Below, in pieces: positions 4,414-7,334 of a stretch of DNA of 7,334 nucleotides (positions are counted from its first letter, which is position 1; each line of letters begins with the position of its first letter). Source of the stretch: JBDNFP01 sp041689775 (GTDB taxonomy: Bacteria; Bacteroidota; Bacteroidia; Cytophagales; Spirosomataceae). The notes beneath the pieces are model-generated. The model was not told the origin of the DNA. It saw only the letters and a list, made by a program, of their open reading frames with translations, and did not search any database. The stretch is from assembly GCA_041689775.1 (NCBI GenBank), contig JBDNFP010000450.1:1-7334 (forward strand). Reading direction: 5' to 3'. Both the position numbers and the translations under genes were made by a program.

Positions 4414-7334
4414 TTATTCATCTCCCATCAGTTCTTCTATTCGGATCAGATTTAGGTCAAAATCGAGTAGCTGCGTGAGGTACTCTTCTCTAAACTGGTA
4501 GGCTTGCTGGATCGCCCCAAAAAACTCTACGTAACCTACCTCACCACTGGTATAAGCCGTCAAGGCGGTCTTTTCTATAAGCTCCGCTTGTGGTAGCGCA
4601 AAGTTCTCGTAATAGTCCAGGGTAGCGGTCAGGCTGCGCTGTTGTTCGCGCGCCATTTCTAATTCGGTGGTCAGCTGCCTTGATGCATAATTAAGTTGCG
4701 TTTCTTTGATCTGCTCATGCACCCGGGCTGCTTCAATCCGGGCGTTGTAGGCTTTCGTGAAGATTGGTAGTGACATTCCCAAGTGTAAGGCGGTAAATCC
4801 GTAGCGTCGCTCGATGGATTGGTTCAACACCCCCACTCGCCAATCGGGCAGTTTATTGCTTTGTTCAATTCTCGTTTGAATCCGGCTCGTCACGATCTGT
4901 TGTTTCAGGACATTCAGTAGCGGGTTATTCTCGCTGATCACGGGTGCTAACATCCTCGTGGGTTGGGGCCTTTTCAAGGACATCAGGGTATCAATCTGAA
5001 TCACATCTTCCGTTTGCAGAAGCAATCGCAAAGCCGTGTAGTGCATATCCTGATCGCGTCGGGCGTTGCGGATACGCTGGCTCAAATGCTGAAAGCGGCT
5101 CTGAGCCGTTACAGATTCCAACCGATTTGACTCACCCGTCTGAAACCGTAGCCCAGCCGCCCGGGCCGACTCCTGATACTGCTTACTTTGAAGCCGCAAT
5201 ACTTCTAATAGTTTCTGGTCGTAAACCAACTGATAGTAGCTCCGTTTCACCTCATTAACCAGCCGCAAACGGTCTACCGAAAGCTGATACTGCGCTCCCT
5301 GAACGGTTCCTTCAATTAATTGGCGTTGGGTGCGGTACACAATGGGTGCCGAAAACGATTGAATCCCCGTTAGTGTAAAGTCGAGCGGTCGGGCCTGGGT
5401 TTGTCCGTACTGCACATCCACCATTGCTTTTGGTAGATTAAAAGCCGTTGGCAAGAGTGCCTCTTGCTCTTTTATACCAAGCTGTCCGGCCTTCATGCGT
5501 AGGCTGTTAGTGGTAGCTTCCAAAATGGCGTCGTCCAGCGATACCAACCGTTGTGCCCGGGCATCGGGTGCAAAGACGAAAAACCCTACTAACGCTAGTA
5601 TCGTAACCACCATACTACCTGTCTGCCCTTCACCCTTTCCTCCTCTCGTTCCTTTCACCAAACTATACAGCACGGGTAGCACTACCAGCGTCAGAAGTGT
5701 GGCCGTAATTAAGCCTCCGATCACAACCGTAGCCAATGGGCGTTGTACCTCGGCTCCGGCTGAGGTAGAGAGTGCCATGGGCAAAAAGCCCAGCGATGCC
5801 ACCGAGGCGGTCATAATAACCGGACGAAAACGCGACTTTACCCCCAGTATAATGCGGTCGAACAAAGTACCTTTCCCTTCCTTATCTAATTGCTCAAGGT
5901 AGCTGATCAGTACGATACCATTGAGCACCGCCACGCCAAACAACGCAATAAACCCAACACCCGCCGAGATACTAAATGGCATATCGCGCAGCCATAAAGC
6001 CCAAATACCTCCAATGGCTGACAGTGGCACAGCGGTAAAAATGATAAGTGCCTCCGTGAGCGAACCAAACGTAAAGTAAAGTAGCACAAAAATAAGAAGT
6101 AGCGCCAGCGGCACGGCAATCAGTAGCCGGTCGCGGGCTTGTTGCAGATTCTCAAACGCTCCACCGTAGCTGTAATAGTAACCATCAGGTAGTACTACCC
6201 CCTTTTCGATTCGGCTCTGAATATCATTCACGACACTTTCTACGTCACGGTTCAGTACATTAATACCGATGGTGATACGTCGTTTGGTATTATCACGCGA
6301 GATCTGCGCCGGAGCTTCCTCGTAGCGAATATCAGCTAATTCGCCCAAGGGAACCGCGCCGCCCCGGGGAAGTGCGATATACAAATTACGCAGGTCTTTT
6401 AAGTCGGTACGATGGATACTGTCTAACCTTACCACCAAATCGAACCGACGTTCCCCTTCAAATACTACCCCGGCGGTTTCCCCGGCAAAAGAAGTACGAA
6501 TCAGCTGATTAATAGCAGCTACGTCAAGACCATACTGCGCCAGGCGGTCACGGTAGTACGTTGCCTTGATTTGAGGAAGCCCGACAATCGGCTCCACCCG
6601 GCAGCTCGCCACTCCTTCAATGGGAGTAATAAGGACTGCGCATTCATTGGCGTGTTCAAAAAGAACGTTCAGGTCATCACCGTAGATTTTGACCACCACG
6701 TCGGAGCGCGCTCCGGTAATCATCTCGTTGAATCGCATCTGAATCGGCTGGGTAAATTCGGCCATCACGCCCGGTACTTCGCGTTGAAGTACTTCATTCA
6801 TTTTTTCGGATAGCTCTTCCCTGGTTTTCGCCGAAGTCCACTCCGCGTGGGGTTTCAGATTAATCATCTGATCGGTCATTTCGACGGGCATAGGATCGGT
6901 TGGTACTTCGGCAGAACCAATTCGGCCTACGATCTGTAAAATCTCGGGAAAATTTTTCAGCAGAGCGCGTTCGGCTTTCTTGGAAGCTTCGATGGTCTCG
7001 GTCAGCGAGGTCCCCGTAGGCATCCGCATGTCAATGGCGATATCGCCTTCGTCGAGCTGCGGAATAAACTCTCCCCCCAAGGTATTAAATAACCAGCCAC
7101 TACCAATCAACAAAATAACTGCGACCGCAATCACGATTAGCTTCGCGGACAAAGCCCGCTTTATGATTGGCTCGTAGAAAGAATACAGCTTGTTTACCAA
7201 GCGATCCGAGAAGTTTTTCTCGTTGTTGATTTTCTTTTTCAGAAACAAAGCCGAGGCCGCTGGTACGTAGGTAAGCGATAAAAACAGAGCCCCAATAATG
7301 GCGAAGCTCACCGTAAGCGCCATCGGCTGGAACA
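4414..7334 (-). CDS. CusA/CzcA-type heavy-metal RND pump fused to TolC-family outer-membrane factor, 5' partial
   Basis: Proton-driven metal exporter of the HME-RND class, continuous with an outer-membrane channel protein. The frame is open from the window edge (7332, reading FQPMALTVSFAIIG) to TAA at 4414-4416, about 972 residues. Roughly 450-480 N-terminal residues, including the TM4 proton-relay region, are missing. Numbering from the Met at 7323: membrane segments at 1-28 and 60-82; periplasmic porter/docking domain 83-398, with MPTGTS, EMTDQMINLKP and RFNEMITGARSDVVVKIYG; five further membrane segments from 399 to 556, with FTFGSLTEALIIF, FIALFGVAVLNGIVLI and the closing GLITATLLTLVVLPVLYSLV. 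The pump should end near 556. Instead it runs into a Lys/Gly-rich linker (557-570), a signal-peptide-like segment (571-590) and a TolC-like domain (591-969). Such fusions of about 1450 residues are known in Bacteroidota, so I do not treat this as an assembly error. The substrate could be Cu/Ag or Co/Zn/Cd/Ni; the visible residues lean to CzcA-like. Confidence 0.93.
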   Translation of the reverse strand, partial: FQPMALTVSFAIIGALFLSLTYVPAASALFLKKKINNEKNFSDRLVNKLYSFYEPIIKRALSAKLIVIAVAVILLIGSGWLFNTLGGEFIPQLDEGDIAIDMRMPTGTSLTETIEASKKAERALLKNFPEILQIVGRIGSAEVPTDPMPVEMTDQMINLKPHAEWTSAKTREELSEKMNEVLQREVPGVMAEFTQPIQMRFNEMITGARSDVVVKIYGDDLNVLFEHANECAVLITPIEGVASCRVEPIVGLPQIKATYYRDRLAQYGLDVAAINQLIRTSFAGETAGVVFEGERRFDLVVRLDSIHRTDLKDLRNLYIALPRGGAVPLGELADIRYEEAPAQISRDNTKRRITIGINVLNRDVESVVNDIQSRIEKGVVLPDGYYYSYGGAFENLQQARDRLLIAVPLALLLIFVLLYFTFGSLTEALIIFTAVPLSAIGGIWALWLRDMPFSISAGVGFIALFGVAVLNGIVLISYLEQLDKEGKGTLFDRIILGVKSRFRPVIMTASVASLGFLPMALSTSAGAEVQRPLATVVIGGLITATLLTLVVLPVLYSLVKGTRGGKGEGQTGSMVVTILALVGFFVFAPDARAQRLVSLDDAILEATTNSLRMKAGQLGIKEQEALLPTAFNLPKAMVDVQYGQTQARPLDFTLTGIQSFSAPIVYRTQRQLIEGTVQGAQYQLSVDRLRLVNEVKRSYYQLVYDQKLLEVLRLQSKQYQESARAAGLRFQTGESNRLESVTAQSRFQHLSQRIRNARRDQDMHYTALRLLLQTEDVIQIDTLMSLKRPQPTRMLAPVISENNPLLNVLKQQIVTSRIQTRIEQSNKLPDWRVGVLNQSIERRYGFTALHLGMSLPIFTKAYNARIEAARVHEQIKETQLNYASRQLTTELEMAREQQRSLTATLDYYENFALPQAELIEKTALTAYTSGEVGYVEFFGAIQQAYQFREEYLTQLLDFDLNLIRIEELMGDE
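4417..5553 (-). other. TolC-family outer-membrane factor domain at the C-terminus of the pump fusion
   Basis: These 379 residues are a complete outer-membrane factor in size and pattern. It starts LVSLDDAILEATTNS, the usual first helix of OEP proteins. Long Gln/Arg/Glu-rich amphipathic helices follow, with a first repeat containing SYYQLVYDQKLLEVLRLQ and RFQTGESNRLESVTAQSRF. The second repeat carries the strand motif LHLGMSLPIFTKAYNARIEAA and then AYTSGEVGYVEFFGAIQQAY. The LxxGMSLPIF...R motif is typical of CusC/CzcC-type factors of Bacteroidota. As a trimeric barrel and tunnel it would receive substrate from the pump and adaptor and cross the outer membrane. To reach that site it must leave the cytoplasmic end of the pump's last helix, which agrees with the signal-like segment just before it. 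Confidence 0.88.
5554..5613 (-). other. Internal signal-peptide-like segment at pump/channel junction
   Basis: Twenty residues from an internal Met (codon at 5611-5613) form a hydrophobic core, VVTILALVGFFVF, followed by APDARA and then Gln. Ala-Arg-Ala is a good signal peptidase I site, with cleavage predicted between 5554 and 5553. The preceding linker KGTRGGKGEGQTGS supplies the positive charge expected of an n-region. The RND C-terminus lies in the cytoplasm, so this segment is in the right orientation to act as a thirteenth membrane pass that delivers the channel domain to the periplasm. Cleavage is inferred; the segment could also stay as an uncleaved helix. Confidence 0.7.
5614..5655 (-). 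other. Purine-rich Gly/Lys linker joining RND pump and outer-membrane factor
   Basis: Fourteen residues, KGTRGGKGEGQTGS, come directly after the last pump helix. The coding strand is almost all A and G, unlike the flanking coding sequence. Apart from one G at 5648, the + strand from 5633 to 5656 is pure pyrimidine, resembling the tract in the intergenic gap at 3156-3183. The linker is low-complexity and probably flexible or cytoplasmic. Confidence 0.6.

Noticed and set aside
5495..5902. 135-codon open frame on the + strand opposite the pump/channel junction
   Set aside because: Its product is Ser/Thr/Pro-rich with no recognisable motif, and it lies opposite a well-supported coding region; it is a shadow frame.
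1..7334. A functional unit joining trehalose metabolism and metal efflux
   Set aside because: The genes are convergent, share no promoter region and belong to families with no known partnership, so adjacency alone does not support it.

Overview
The window holds two convergent, unrelated loci and looks like chromosomal DNA of a Bacteroidota bacterium, most likely Cytophagales (Spirosoma/Dyadobacter-like). The reasons are intermediate G+C (about half, judged by eye), no clear Shine-Dalgarno sequences, a lipoprotein-type periplasmic adaptor, and an RND metal pump fused to a TolC-family outer-membrane factor, an arrangement known from this phylum. This assignment is inference from gene style; no marker gene is present. 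I see no tRNA, rRNA, CRISPR, IS element or phage gene.

Left part (1-3110, + strand): most of a trehalose synthase/maltokinase fusion (TreS-Mak), cut at its 5' end by the window edge. The GH13 half has all catalytic residues. The C-terminal maltokinase half keeps the overall sequence pattern of the family, but the nucleotide/metal-binding motifs are degenerate (catalytic loop HGDYNHEKVL where HGDYHLGQVL is usual; NFGGDP where DFEGEP is usual). I read it as a probable pseudokinase fused to a TreS that may still be active. This is the most interesting signal in the window.

Middle (3111-3187): a 77-base convergent gap made largely of pyrimidines on the + strand, with no convincing terminator hairpin.

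Right part (3188-7334, - strand): an efflux operon read right to left. A heavy-metal-efflux RND pump (CusA/CzcA family, 5' end outside the window) runs in one frame, through a Gly/Lys-rich linker and a signal-peptide-like segment with an AxA cleavage site, into a complete TolC-like outer-membrane factor. It is followed closely by its lipoprotein membrane-fusion protein (CusB/CzcB family). Together these two genes could supply all three parts of a tripartite metal exporter. The embedded signal peptide suggests that the giant protein may be cleaved into pump and outer-membrane channel. I see no functional link between the trehalose gene and the pump operon; they only share a 3' boundary.
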